Part shown: positions 24,701-37,078 of the stretch, one piece after another
Numbering within the stretch: position 1 is the first letter of the stretch
Layout of the letters: each line of letters begins with the position of its first letter
Source: Pristionchus mayeri
Lineage: Eukaryota > Nematoda > Chromadorea > Rhabditida > Neodiplogasteridae
NCBI GenBank assembly: GCA_036245805.1
Contig: BTRK01000004.1
Coordinates: forward strand, 38,094,907-38,158,906
DNA: 64,000 bases
Direction of reading: 5' to 3'
Program-made: the position numbers and the translations under genes
Notes under the pieces: generated by a model
What the model was told of the DNA's origin: nothing
What the model saw: the letters and a program-made list of their open reading frames with translations, nothing else
Database searches by the model: none

Positions 24701-26955
24701 GTCTCCGAGACAGACTACGACAAACTTGGCGACGGCGGTAATGAGGCCAGAGGGTATTCATTTTCCATTATGAAGTAGCGTAACCCTCTTTAGTTGCCCC
24801 CGTTGTTCATTACCAAAATGCGTTGCTTTTTTTCTATCCTTTGTATGCACATTCTGGATTGCCAAAGCATCCTCGTTGCTTACGATCAATAAAATAAATA
24901 AATACCAGATGGATGTGGCTGTGCTGCAACGAGATGGGCTGGCTGCAGACGACGGACACGGATACCATCTTTGGATCGACGCTTCCTATGAAGTAAGAAT
25001 GCGAAAAGGCATTATTTTTGAAAATTTGGGAAAGAAAAGAGATGATGTGGCATCCGTTCATTAATTTTTTTTGTATGAATTAGTGAAAACGAACGCACTA
25101 TTTAGTAGATTGGATGTTGTTCGACGATTAGGCGACTTATTGCCCCTTGCAGTTTCTTCTTCGACATGTGCACTGACATGTTCGGATATGCTATGACCGC
25201 GCCCCTGATCAGGGACAACAACAAGGCTGCCCAGGTGTGTTGGAATAGTTTCGCCTTATCCATTTCATTCTTTATTCAAATCATCAAAAGTCTAAGAAGA
25301 GTGAATAAATTAATGTTGTTGTTATCTGCATGTGATATCTGTCGCTTCAGGCATTTTACGGAGGATTCTACGACTTCGACGCCACCAATCTCTGTATGCC
25401 CAACGGCAAATTCGACCCCTGGAGCTCGCTTGGATACTACAACGCGGACAAGGCCAGAAACATCGTGCCAGTCGTTATTGAAGGTATCGAATGTTAAACG
25501 AAACTGATGCATATGGTAAAAGCTCTAAAATTTGTAAGCACTTAGCAATGCAAATGTTTATTACTCTGCAACTAGCGACATTCGGTCGCTACGTGGCTCG
25601 CGGGGTTGTGTTTTAAGGATAACAATTGGACGCGACTGGTGAGAGCCTGCTTAAAACGTTGTAAAAGGCTCGTGAGGCCTCGGGCAAATCGAAAAAGTTG
25701 GGATATGGCTTCGCCCCATCCCAACATTTTCGAATCACCCTCGGCCTCGCGAGCCTTTCACAACGCTTACGCTGCGGGGAGTTAGAGCAAGTTGGGAGAT
25801 TTTACAACAGCAATGTGCTATATTTCAAAAAGATGGGTTTGTGAATGTGCAAATAACTACGTTACCTTTCTAACGTATGCAAGTAGAAGCCTGCTTAAAA
25901 CGTTGTAAAAGACTCGTGAGACCTCGGGCAATTCGAAAAAGTTGGGATGTCCCTCGGATAGGATGATTTTGAGCCAAGTTATAGCGATTTGAAGAAAAAG
26001 ATCAAACTACAAACTACAAAGATGAAAGATCAAACTTTGAAAGCGCTCGTCAAGGGAGTTCATATGGTCAAGGTCTTAGGCACATAGGATGATTTTGAGG
26101 CGAATTAGAGCGATTTGAAAAAAGCGTCACCGACAGACAGACGGACAGACAGATGTTACGATATTTCTTTATACAGTAATTTGCAGTTTTCGATTTTGTG
26201 CATGTTTCTTCATTTACGATGATCTCTTTAGAATAGCAGCATTAAACAATAAAATGCGCCTACATCTGTGTGAAGGAAGTTGTACTCGTGTGAAGAGCAA
26301 TATTCTAAGCTCAATGACTTGTCTTCAGAGAAGAGAGCAAATGGTACAGTTGTAAACAGTAAAAAAGTATTTTACAGGCGCCGCGCACTGCTCTGACATG
26401 TACCCGCCCTACGAGGGCGAGCCTGCGGGACTACCAGCAGCCCGAGACCAGATCCGAGCATTCCTCTATGGGATCATATGTGCGTTTCGCGTTTTCAAAA
26501 TTTTATATTTGACGCAAACTCCTACCCGTACATTGACACTAGGATTTGCAATCTGAGAAGGGGAGGCGTTTCGATCTCGCTAACTAGTCTCGAATTTCCA
26601 AAACAGGATACCGCCACTGAAGGATGAGAACTAATACGTCATGCCGTCTTTGAGATATGAAAGGCATGTTTCTCAACTGACCTAGCACCCACCTGAAAAC
26701 TCTCTGCGAGTGCACTGCCGTATTGTAAGTAGTCCTCATCTTACAGATGACGCTGCTCATCCCAAACCAACCCCCGCTCCTTCCCCCGAACCGACGACTG
26801 ACGGGACTCTTACCACCAGCGAGGACGCTTCTTCATATACATCCTCCTCGCCCTCGACGACGACGTCTACGAAACCGACGACTACGACGTCACTCGCAGT
26901 TGACGTCTCCCTTGTTTCGACCATCACGCTGACACTGGCCCTTGTTATACACTAG
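21777..26955 (+). CDS. Serine carboxypeptidase S28, single domain
   Basis: Seventeen exons: 21777-21852, 22141-22256, 22380-22476, 22559-22733, 23034-23170, 23332-23427, 23557-23609, 23780-23880, 23992-24100, 24177-24239, 24365-24466, 24698-24753, 24909-24992, 25153-25234, 25351-25493, 26379-26479 and 26747-26955. They total 1800 nt in frame, 599 aa. The family (lysosomal Pro-X carboxypeptidase and DPP7 relatives) cuts after proline. The predicted signal peptide MRTFPLLLLQLATVAAG is followed by the N-terminal GR motif. Nucleophile Ser is in GGSYPG (23161-23163), Asp in NGKFDPW (25414-25416) and His in GAAHCSDM (26386-26388), so it should be active. The tail is Ser/Thr/Pro-rich and ends in the hydrophobic stretch SLVSTITLTLALVIH, which suggests a GPI anchor at the cell surface. 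AATAAA follows at 26978. Exon 11 could instead end 15 nt later, at a GT donor in the same frame. Confidence 0.92.
22015..22106. repeat. 90-bp palindromic MITE
   Basis: A self-complementary element of the form CACTACGTCGGATGAGAACG ... CGTCATCATCCGACCTAGTG lies in intron 1 of the single-domain S28 gene. Relatives are at 45552-45640 and, more degraded, at 26615-26695. Confidence 0.75.
25640..25775. repeat. Hairpin repeat with a partial direct copy
   Basis: Segments around CTTAAAACGTTGTAAAAGGC and its mirror AGCCTTTCACAACGCTTACG form an inverted repeat in intron 15 of the S28 gene. One arm recurs at 25886-25945. A (GACA)n tract follows near 26130-26153. Confidence 0.65.
26615..26695. repeat. Degraded copy of the 90-bp MITE
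   Basis: It contains GGATGAGAACTAATACGTCA and an imperfect mirrored end, in the last intron of the single-domain S28 gene. Confidence 0.45.
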
Positions 26956-26984
26956 CCATTGCGAAACAGAACATTATAATAAAG

Positions 26985-27853
26985 AAATATGAAGTTTCAA
27001 AAAAGGAAAATAACGAGACAATGACTACTTTTCATAGGGGATTTAAAGTGTGAAAATTCGTGATATTCATACTTCTGAATACCTTACGCTTGGTATAATA
27101 GTACTTTTGCTGAGAAATTCAGCAGATCATTAGATTTTTTTTCAGCAGATTTTTTACAGGCATGCTCCTTTCGCTCGCAGTGATTTTTAATTGTTTCTGA
27201 AATAGAACATGATTGAACTATCGAACAATAACGAGTCTAATCGTTTGCGTTGACGTGCCATATCCGAATCCTAGAAGCTGGTATTTGCATTACGCGACAC
27301 CTTGCTGGAGAAAGGTACATCCAACAGTGTTGATAATGTTCAGATGAGTGGTAAAATTTCTGGAAATTTTTTTCTGATAATTCTGGCAAATGATGAGCCC
27401 ACAAAGCGAATGATTGAGGTCGAATTGTGAAGTCGGGGTAGTGAATTCGTGTGCCATCGAAAGACTGTGTTTAGAGCTGCAAATAAAGTGAATCATAGAG
27501 AACATGATGTTTCACGGCGCTATCATAATGTGTGAATCCCACGAATAGATAAGAGGGAGTGAAGTCATTATAGGGAGAGCAAACGATGAATAGGATGGAA
27601 AGGTTGTGTGCCGTGAATTTTTTGAGCTCTTACTTTGTATCGCTCTCCCGACTCTCCAATTAACGCATCTATTCATTCAGCTTGCTCTCTCACCATTGTG
27701 TCCGGCGGGGGAAAACGTGAAATGTAACTATGCATTTCTTCGTCGCGATTCCTCATTGTTTCCTCTTGCCTTCGTCACCATTCTCATTTTTGTTTGCTTC
27801 TGCGGTCTAATTTACATGATAATTTATGATTTTCGAGGTAAACCTAACTTCAA
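26985..27853. other. Spacer between the two S28 genes
   Basis: I found no supported exon. An 83-codon hydrophobic frame (27606-27857) begins with GTG, has no family similarity that I see, and overlaps the start of the next gene. Confidence 0.5.
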
Positions 27854-30800
27854 ATGAGGAGTGGCACACTACTGCTGGTTACGGTTTGTTCATTTAGATA
27901 CATGACCGAATTTTGAGATTTCAAAAAAAATCGGTCTGTTGAAATGGAAACTTTCAATTCAGATGTAGATGCTTCGTGAATTCGAAAAAAAATCATATTT
28001 GTAGACTCTATGCGCCACAGTTGCTGCGCTGCCCAGATTCTGGGGAGGTCGATTGCGCGGCGGATTCGTTCAGACTTCACACGAGGAGGCTGTGGTGAGG
28101 ATGTAGTTTGAGCACTTCATAAATTCTTCGCTGAGAAGCAAGCATGTTCATCCTGTATATTTTGTAAAAAAATAAACCTCGAAAATGGTGATCTATTGTT
28201 TTATATCCATAGTTCGGAAGACTCTTCGTGGAATCTAATGTTGTAACGATGTCATTGAGCCGAAAATTGTATTCTTGTTGTAGAGACCAGTGCGCACTGG
28301 ACGCTCTTATCAAATGACACTCTCCATTTCTCACAATCACACGCCTTTTTCCTAGCAACGGGTCGGTGACTGGAATAGAATCATTCCTGATAACGCCGGG
28401 CTATAGGCTGAGGAATGTTGAATCATTGTAAACATAGATCCGCAATTGTTGCGCTTCTATAATTCAACATTTTACGATTGGCCCCCTCCGAATTGCAAAG
28501 GAAACGTTTATCATTAAATGCAATCATAGCCACAATACCAAAAAAGGTGAACTGGCATAGTCAATACACAACCCATGAAACATATGCTTGGCTCTTCAGC
28601 GAAAACTTGTGGAGAAATGATGCAAAGTTAACATGTATTAAAATATCCCTATATGGATCTGTGAAAACAATTCATTTTAAATTAAATTCACATTCCAGCG
28701 CGACTCTCGAGCAGATTCAGATGTGATCGGCACTGCTTACATCAAACAGAAGATCGACCACTTCAATGCATCCGACTCGCGCACGTTTAAACAGGTCAGA
28801 AGCGAAAACAAAACTCCTGGAAAATATATTTTTTTTCAAATAACGTAGAGCATTTAGCGCTACTTCTTCCGAAACGACAACACAGCAGAGAAGAATGTGA
28901 ACTTCCTCTATATATCGGGAGAGGTGAGAGCCAGAATAATTGTCCGGAGAAGAAATAGCTGGAGAAATGCAGAGCCGGAAAATATACAAAAACCGGGATT
29001 TGAGCAAACGGCCTCGAGTAAGAAGATCACCGGAGACACGACGCCCATAGTGCAGTACGCGAAGAAGTTCAATGGTAATCTGTTCCTTCTCGAGCATCGA
29101 TACTACGGAGAGTCGAGGCCTTTCGAGTGAGTAGTAGCTTCGAGTTGTTTTTGTTTCCAGCTGAGGTGCGGGCAGACAAACTGAGAAGGTAGAGCTTGAT
29201 TAGCGTTTGAGCACTTTTCGATACGTCAATTTATGCGAGAAAACTAATATCTTCAGTGACACCTCCACCAATAACCTCAAGTACCTCTCGTCGCGCCAGG
29301 CCATCGAGGACATTGCCGAGTTCATCAAGGTAGCGGTGTGTTCTTAGTTTTTTAAACAACAAAAACAACCTTTATAGGCGATGAATGCGAACTACGGCCC
29401 CGCAACACAGAAGTGGGTCGTCGTAGGCGGATCGTATGCAGGTTAGCACGGCGTCACTTTCTAAAATTTCGTAATTTCGATATTTCTAGACTGTTTCTAT
29501 CAGAAATTGTGTGCTAATGCGCATTTGGTTTCGATTTAGCTAAACTATTTCGTCATTCCCAGGCAATCTCGCCGCATGGGCTCGCCTCAAGCACCCCGAG
29601 CTAATCGCCGGAGCCATCGCCTCATCAGCGCCACTGCTCGCCCAACTTGACTTTTACGGTAATTCAAATTCGAATTTCCGTCTGTGACTGCTCTAAGTTT
29701 TCGTCGTAATGCAAAAAATGTTCATTTCATCGAATTACCTGATTCAGGGACTATTCATTTCAGGGTACCTCGAAATAGTGGAGAAGAACATTGCACTGTA
29801 TCCAACCTGCTATAATCAGGTTGGAATATAGTTTGTACAAACAAAAAATTCATCCATTGCTTAGCTGAAAGCAGGAATTGCCTCTATAGTTACACTATTC
29901 GAGAACAAGAACGGGCGCGACTCCTTGGATGCAACGTTCCCGTAAGTTCACTGAAAATATGTTGTATTAACACGCAATTGTGCAATTGGGGAGTATGGTG
30001 TGAATTATGCAAATCATGATACAAAATAGCGTACTTCAGCGTGGTGCCAAAGCTCGCGGAGTACACGAATCTCCAAGAAAACGACATCGTTACCTTCTTC
30101 ACTTACGTTATGGTAGGTTAAAAACTATATTTGATTAATGAAGGTCACCAGGGAATCAATAATCGGTAATCGTTCCAGGACTCGTTCGAGGGCGCTTCGC
30201 AGTATGGAAACCCGTTGCACGTGGATAAGCTCTGTGACGTCAGTTCATCCCTACAATTCAAAATTCGAAATTTATTTGAGACCTTTTCAAATATGTTTCT
30301 GCAATGATCGAAAGCAGTCGTCCCTTTGGCGGACTCAATATGTTGCAGGCATCTTGGAAAAATAACAATCCTTTTTTTAAAAGTGTCATTCAAATGGGAT
30401 GGCAGGAATTTGAAATGGCGAAAGTCATATTTCAGGAATTCACGAATCACCCTGCCGGATACGATGCCGTACAGGCGCTAGCCGACCTCGTCAAGAAGTA
30501 TCCTGCAATCGACGGCGCGGCTACGGTTGGTGAAGGTTGATCTCTGACCTCTGATCCCTGGATGAGGAATGCACTTGAATATGTTTGTCAATACTGACAG
30601 TACTGCTGACAATAGAGTATGGCCGTGGATAGTAAATCGTTATGCTATTGGTCATGAGATCCGCAAAAATGGGCGGAGCCAAAGTGAAATCACTTCAGTT
30701 CGATGCCAACTACACCGCATCCGTCGAGGACATGCTCAAGACTGACTACGCCGATGATACCGATTGTGAGTTGTCCGACGTTAACTAGTTGGCACACCCT

Positions 30801-33800
30801 GATTAAATCGCTGTTGAATTTGTGACATTAGATTTTTACTAATCACACATACACACCACGTTTTACTCCAATTCGCAGACACTGGCCGCCTGTGGACCTG
30901 GCAAACGTGCACTGAGTTCGGCTACTTTCAATCGACAGATCGCGGCGATAACATCTTCCAATCTACCGTACCCGTGAAGTAAGGAAATGGGAGGGGCTAG
31001 AAAAAGAGTGCGGAGCCTTGCAGCATCTACGTCGACTACTGCAAGGATCTTTTCGACATCGACATTGACGCCATCAGGAAGTCGATTGATGACACGAATG
31101 AATACTATGGACAGAGGGATTACTACACGGTGAGAACACCCATGCTATCCATTCGCGTTCTTCAAATTCCATGATATTCGAGCTTTCGAAAGGCGATCGT
31201 TACTAGTGCATACACCAGATGACGATAACTGTTGAAAATGTAGCAGGCGACGAATACTAATTATCTACACCACAGGGAACCAACATCTTATTCTCGCACG
31301 GCACCGTCGACCCGTGGACGTACCTCACCAAGCAGTTGAGCACCGAGCAGCACTGGTCCGTCGTCACCGTCGAGGTCGCAGGTGCGTGGTGTTCCATCGG
31401 AAACGGCGAGTACACTTTTTATTACACCATCTTTTGCAGGAGGTACTCACTGCTCCGACCTCCATGATGTCTGTGACAGTTCGGGGAATTGTAGTGACGA
31501 GGTAAGCTTGAGAGTTGTTTACGCATGATAGTATCATGATTTGCATATCATAAAATCGAATCCTTCATTAAGAATCAACTATTGGTGAAACGAAATGTAA
31601 AATTATTTTTTTTATCTGCTGGTTTGGTCAAACAATACACTGTGAAAAAACAATACACTCAAGTGCTGATTCTGACTAGTCGTGTGTGCCCTCTTCTCCT
31701 GAAATCATTTCAATTTTTTATACTTATGTCAATCAATCGTTCTTCTTTTCAGCGACAGCGAGTGCAAATCCTCACACAGGAGAACATCGACCAGTGGCTG
31801 AATGGACCCTTCCCAGTGCCCGATTCGAGTTAGTTTGTGACGTTTTATTTTCAATCGTAATTCGTTTAGGTTTCATAATGTATACATATTTGGAAGTGAT
31901 CGCACTTGAAAGTTTGTTCCCCTGTATCGAGAATCATGTTAGTAAAAAATCTTGCTAAAATAGTTTCCCTCCATTTTCAGTAACCATCACCGATAACGTC
32001 GGTCAGCGTCCCGTGTGGTATGACCGAGTCGTGGCCGCGCCTCTCTCCATCCAGCAGAATCAACCTGACGATGTTCTGAGTTTATCTATTTATCCATCTT
32101 CAAAACATGAGAAGAAAAATCAAAGAAATAAAATATAGGTGGTGAAGAGTCGCGCCAGGCGCTCCGTCGGTACTAAAACTAGTGAGAAGAAGTCAGTCTT
32201 CGGTTGCGGTTCAGGATGGAATCAATTCACTGGCAAGAGTACGATGGATCGTGTGCCTCGACCTGTCAAGGTAAGTTGCATATTTTGGATTTAATTTTCA
32301 ATTTCCTGGTCCTGTAACAAAAATAAAGTATAATTAGACAATGTCGGTAGATATTCAGAAATGTCTGGCAATTCCAGGACGACATGTCGGCGAACGTACA
32401 AACGGACACAGTGGACCAGCCCTGGAACCACTTCGACACCACCGACAACAGGATGTTCCAACAGGTGGGTTGACACACACAATTCAAATCATTTTATTGT
32501 GCTATATAAATTTGTATGTACATAATCTGGTGAGTTTCACGCGCACCATTTCACTGATTCAAAGCATCATTCTGCAATTTATCGATATATTGCCGGCATT
32601 TGCAAAAAAAACAATTATTTTAAAATAAAACAAATTGCAGCGATTCTTCCAAAACGACATGTACACCGCAGTAGCAGCAGATGGAATCAAGTATAAATCA
32701 GCGCCAAACTTCCTCATGATCGGAGGAGATGGTGAGATTTCGAAGGTTTACCTTTTTTTTACGAATAATTTCGTGTATCAATCGAAAGTTAATATCGGAA
32801 CTGATTTCTCAATACTGCCATGAGTAATTTCATTTGTATGAAAATGTGCGGTAAATTTTATTTTTAAAGAAAATTTTAAAAAAAGGTTAAAATTGCAGGA
32901 ACCGAATCGGAAACATGGGTAACGAATGAAGATCTGGCGTGGATGAAGTATGCTAAAAATGTGTGAATATTTTGTTTTCATTTTTTAAAATAAAATAAAA
33001 TATGGTTAAGGTCAGCGCGAACGTCTACTTCCTCGAACACCGGTACTATGCAGCGTCTAAGCTGGGGTGAGTTGATCGTGAAAAAATTTTTTCGAGACTT
33101 TCTTTTTCCGAGATTTTTTGCATTTCCTTCTACCAGCAAACCCATATCACAAAAATAGTTGCCAATATTGCATCTTTCATTTGTTTATTTCAGAACAAAC
33201 GATCTGCAGTACCTCACCTCTGCGCAGATGCTGTACGACGTCGCCCGATTCATTTCGGCTAGTCTTATTGCTGTCATAATAAATGATCGAATTGATTCAA
33301 TAACTTGATCATGAGTTAACAAGTCGCAGATTGTGAATCGCGATCGCAACCAAACCGGGCCCTGGATCACCTTTGGTGGAGCTTATGCAGGTATAAAATC
33401 AATTCTGTTTTCACAAATTTTACAGGGAAATGTTGATGTGGTTGCAGAGAATCTTGCGAATCCACTAATTTAAAACTCGCCCCAATTAGAACAAGTGAAT
33501 GTTTTGATTTCAGGATCACTAGCCGCCTGGTCTCGTGAGTGGTTCCCTGAGTTGATTCTAGGCGCCGTCGGATCTTCGGCTACCGTACTGGCCAAGACCG
33601 ATTTCCATGGTGAGAAATTCTTAAGTTGCCGTGGAGAATCAGGTGACATGATGGGGCTTGACAATATCAAATATTTGTCAGTCCTTTACAAAGTGTACAA
33701 TCGTCAATAAAAATGCAATTTGAGAGTTTCGAATATGGTTGCAGAGTATCTACAAGTAGTCGAGTCGGTACTGCGCGCTAAATCGCAGAAGTGCGCCGAT

Positions 33801-36295
33801 CGCACGGAGGAAGCATTCGAAAAGGTATGTTTAGTGGTTTCCTGGAATCAAACAATGAAAATACTTCAAAAATGGGCTCGAAAATAGATATGGCGCGAAA
33901 ATAAAGATTCATATCGCAGCTTCGCCAGTTGACTCTCGATGCCAGCGGACGGTCGACTATCTCGGACAAATTCAAGTGAGAGATTTTGAATTTTTAAATA
34001 ATACAAAAATGCAAAATTGATTCAGTCTAGTTCCCGCTTGGACCAATGACGTTAACGTGCCTGTGCCCACAATTAACATCCAGGTAGTTTTTTTTTAAAA
34101 CTTATTTTGTTTTTTTTCATATTCAGTTGTAATTGATTGATTCAAACCATTGTAGAACGTGTTTGCCACTCTGATCGCTGTCTTCCAAGACGTCGTGCAG
34201 TATTCCGACGTTGACTATGGCAAGGTGAAAAATATACAGGTTTTTTGACGAGTTGGACATCCCGATTTCAGGTATCCTAAGCTCAAGTGCTGCGCTAAGA
34301 AACCCACCCAAACATCGAAATGCCCAAACCTTAGTACTCATACTAATCTCGTGTAATTCAGGGTCTCGACCACACTGTAACTAAACTGTGCGATATCATG
34401 GAGGACGAAGTGAAGTACCCCGATCCCATTGATGCGGTTAGGTGAGTAGCACTCTTTATCAATCGTGTTTTCCAAACTTTTTGCACAGCTAAATATATAG
34501 GATGTGGAAATCGAGAAAAATCTTTTCAGCCAAACGTTTTGATGCAAAATGCTGATTGCCCAATGATAAATGCAAATTTAGTAATTAAACCAACCGTTTT
34601 TGCAGATACGCGCAGCAGTGGAAGTATGGAAATTTCGAAAATCCGGAAACTGGAAGCGACCCCGAGGCCGATTTCGCATTTATGAAAGATATGACTCAAT
34701 ATATCGGTAAGCACCCTTTGGAATGTCTCATTTCATATCCTTATAAGTGCTTTCTTTTCGTGCATTATTTCATTTACGTCACTTAACAACGATCACCAAT
34801 CCTAAATCAAAGAAAAACAAGGGTAACAACTGTAACCTGTTGAATAACTGACATGCATATCGTGTTTTTCAGACGGTCACGCTGACCCTGATGGCACGAG
34901 GCCCTACCCCGATAATGCTCTGGCCGGTAAGTAATTTTTTTATCATTTTTCTTGCAGTTTAATAACTGACTCGTGCAGTTTACTCATGCAATATTTCAGG
35001 TGTCCTGTGGTCGTGGCTTACTTGCAACGAGTTGGGCTACTATCAGACTACCGATTATGGCTACGGAATCTTCGGAAATCCCGTGCCTCTCAAGTGTGTT
35101 ACTCAAAGTACTGCAGATAAAATAAACTCTAAAACAAATGTGAACATCAATAGTTCGAATGAACATTATCACATACCAAAATAGACATTCCGGCTCACAA
35201 AGACCACAGATTTTAATCTTAAAAATCTTTAATTGCAGCTTCCAAGTGACGATGTGCGAGAAGGTGTTCCGAGGAAAGATGGATCACATCGAGAAGGTGC
35301 GACGTTTGCACTATCCAGTGGAATGATCACATTTTTCGCCACCATATTTGATCCATGCATTATTTTCCTAGACTAAAGCAGTTTAATAACACACTTCCAT
35401 GATGCTGGCCTTTGTACGTTTATCAATCTCTAATAGCGGTTCAATGTAGGGTGTCGCCCGCACCAACTACCAGTACGGAGGACGTGAGCGATTCTCGGTA
35501 ATCTGATCATTGATCTTTGAACTATTTGTAGGTTGATCGTTCCTTTCAGTGTGAATTCTGATTGTATTTTGATCATTGACATTTGACCTCCAGGCAACGA
35601 ACGTCGTTCTTCCGAACGGCAATCACGATCCGTGGCACGCGATGGGAATACTGGAACAGGGCAAGCTGGACGAAAGTGTCGTCCCGATTCTGATTGAGGG
35701 TAAGCTTGAGGGTTTACATTTTGTGTGTGCCAATGCTAGCGTTAGCTTAAAATTATGTTGATGTGTTTCACAAATACAATTTCGAATTAAATAACGAGAA
35801 AGATTGACCGATTGGACTCTCACACTCGTTAAAAAACAATTAATTTATTAAAATGGTGTTAATTTAACACTGAATTAGTAAGCTAAAGCAAACAATATTA
35901 TTATTCTTTCAGGCACCGCTCACTGTGCTGATATGTATGCAGCGCGGGAGCAGGATTCGCCACAACTCATGCATGCAAGAGAAACCATCCTCGCCAATAT
36001 CAGGAAGTGGCTGAACGGTGAGTATCGGTGCTAAGCAGCGGAAGTTTACGATCACCGGAACTGAATATTCAATTTTTTTATATTTATTTTTGAAGGCGAT
36101 ACGCAACCGGACACAACAACTAAGAAACCGCTGACCCCGCCGCAGACTGATCAAACTACCGATGACGAAACCACTACTGAGCGAGCCACTCCTCCTTCCA
36201 CTACCACTACTGTGCCAACACCCACGACGACCACCTCTTCATCGAGTGCTTTATCAGTGACAGTTGCGATGATTCTGGTGACGGCAGTTGTGTAG
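27854..36295 (+). CDS. Two-domain S28 carboxypeptidase, second domain inactive
   Basis: Forty-one exons from ATG 27854 ([10 protein letters not shown]) to TAG 36293-36295 total 3420 nt with every phase matching, 1139 aa. Boundaries include 28005-28094, 28699-28794, 29378-29441, 30879-30978, 31981-32072, 32139-32270, 33330-33390, 35594-35699 and 36096-36295. A signal peptide leads into domain 1 (to residue 554), with Ser in GGSYAG (29432), Asp in TVDPW (31309) and His in GTHCSD (31448). Domain 2 keeps Asp in NHDPWH (35627) and His in TAHCADM (35921). Its nucleophile is Ala: GGAYAG, GCT at 33381-33383. The linker has RARR followed by Ser (32151-32162), a furin-type cleavage site. The C-terminus is Thr/Pro-rich with a hydrophobic end ([12 protein letters not shown]), a likely GPI signal. 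Domain 2 may fold against or regulate domain 1. It sits 0.9 kb downstream of the one-domain gene on the same strand, a tandem duplication. Confidence 0.92.
32127..32138 (+). promoter_or_regulatory. Possible intronic poly(A) signal between the S28 domains
   Basis: AATAAA (32127-32132) lies in the short intron that joins the two domains, right beside the acceptor. Without splicing, the frame reads on to a TAG at 32136-32138. Use of this site would give a one-domain product. This is inference only. Confidence 0.3.
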
Positions 36296-37078
36296 GAAGA
36301 TGTATCAACATTTGCCGCTTGCTTTTAGCATAAATTAATGACGAATTAATATACAATGCTCATTGTAACATCTCATGCTTTGTCGCATGATAAAGCATTA
36401 GAAATGTTAACTTCGAGAACATCTATTATTTAAGGAGTATCGATTAACATTGCGATGATGAATAACAATAGCTATCCATAAATTGCCATGATGTGACTCG
36501 CGCAGTGTGCTAACAACAGTGGAATATGTTTTGAAAGTGAAAATGCGATGACGAACCTACTGCCCGAGGATCATGCCGACAATACTCAACTATTCAGAAA
36601 AGTATACAAGCGTGGTCGAAACAAATTTCAAAGTGAACTTTGATATTCATTAGTTTTCTGAATAGGAACCCTGACACGTATCACGTGTCGTGACACCCGC
36701 TTTTTGTAATCTGCAATTGTTACTTCCCGCTCTTACCATGAAATTAATGTAAAAAATTCATTTCTCGCATTTGCTCGTAAAGTTTTCATAAAAATATTGA
36801 TAGTTCTGTGTTTGTATATTATGTTTGCCTATTTAAAGTTATTGAGTGCGTTCTGTGACAGCTGCTTTTCTTGAAATAGCTTATTTGCATTTGACAACAT
36901 TTCGTCCAAGGCAAATAGGTAAATTACCAGTTGTATTTTACTATACTAGTAAAAGGCGTAGTTCAGTAGCATCTAGCAACAGGGGCACACGGATGCACAA
37001 TGCGTCTCTTGCCCCTTTCCCTGCTATCAACTGCAGGGAAGATTATCGCATATGACATGTGTTTCAAATCCAATTTAG
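36296..37078. other. Intergenic, no gene seen
   Basis: AT-rich sequence between the S28 gene and the first globin-like copy. The 69-codon frame at 36846-37055 has no splice support or family match. Confidence 0.45.

Noticed and set aside
27606..27857. Small membrane protein gene upstream of the two-domain S28 gene
   Set aside because: No ATG start, overlaps the real first exon, and no similarity or splice support.
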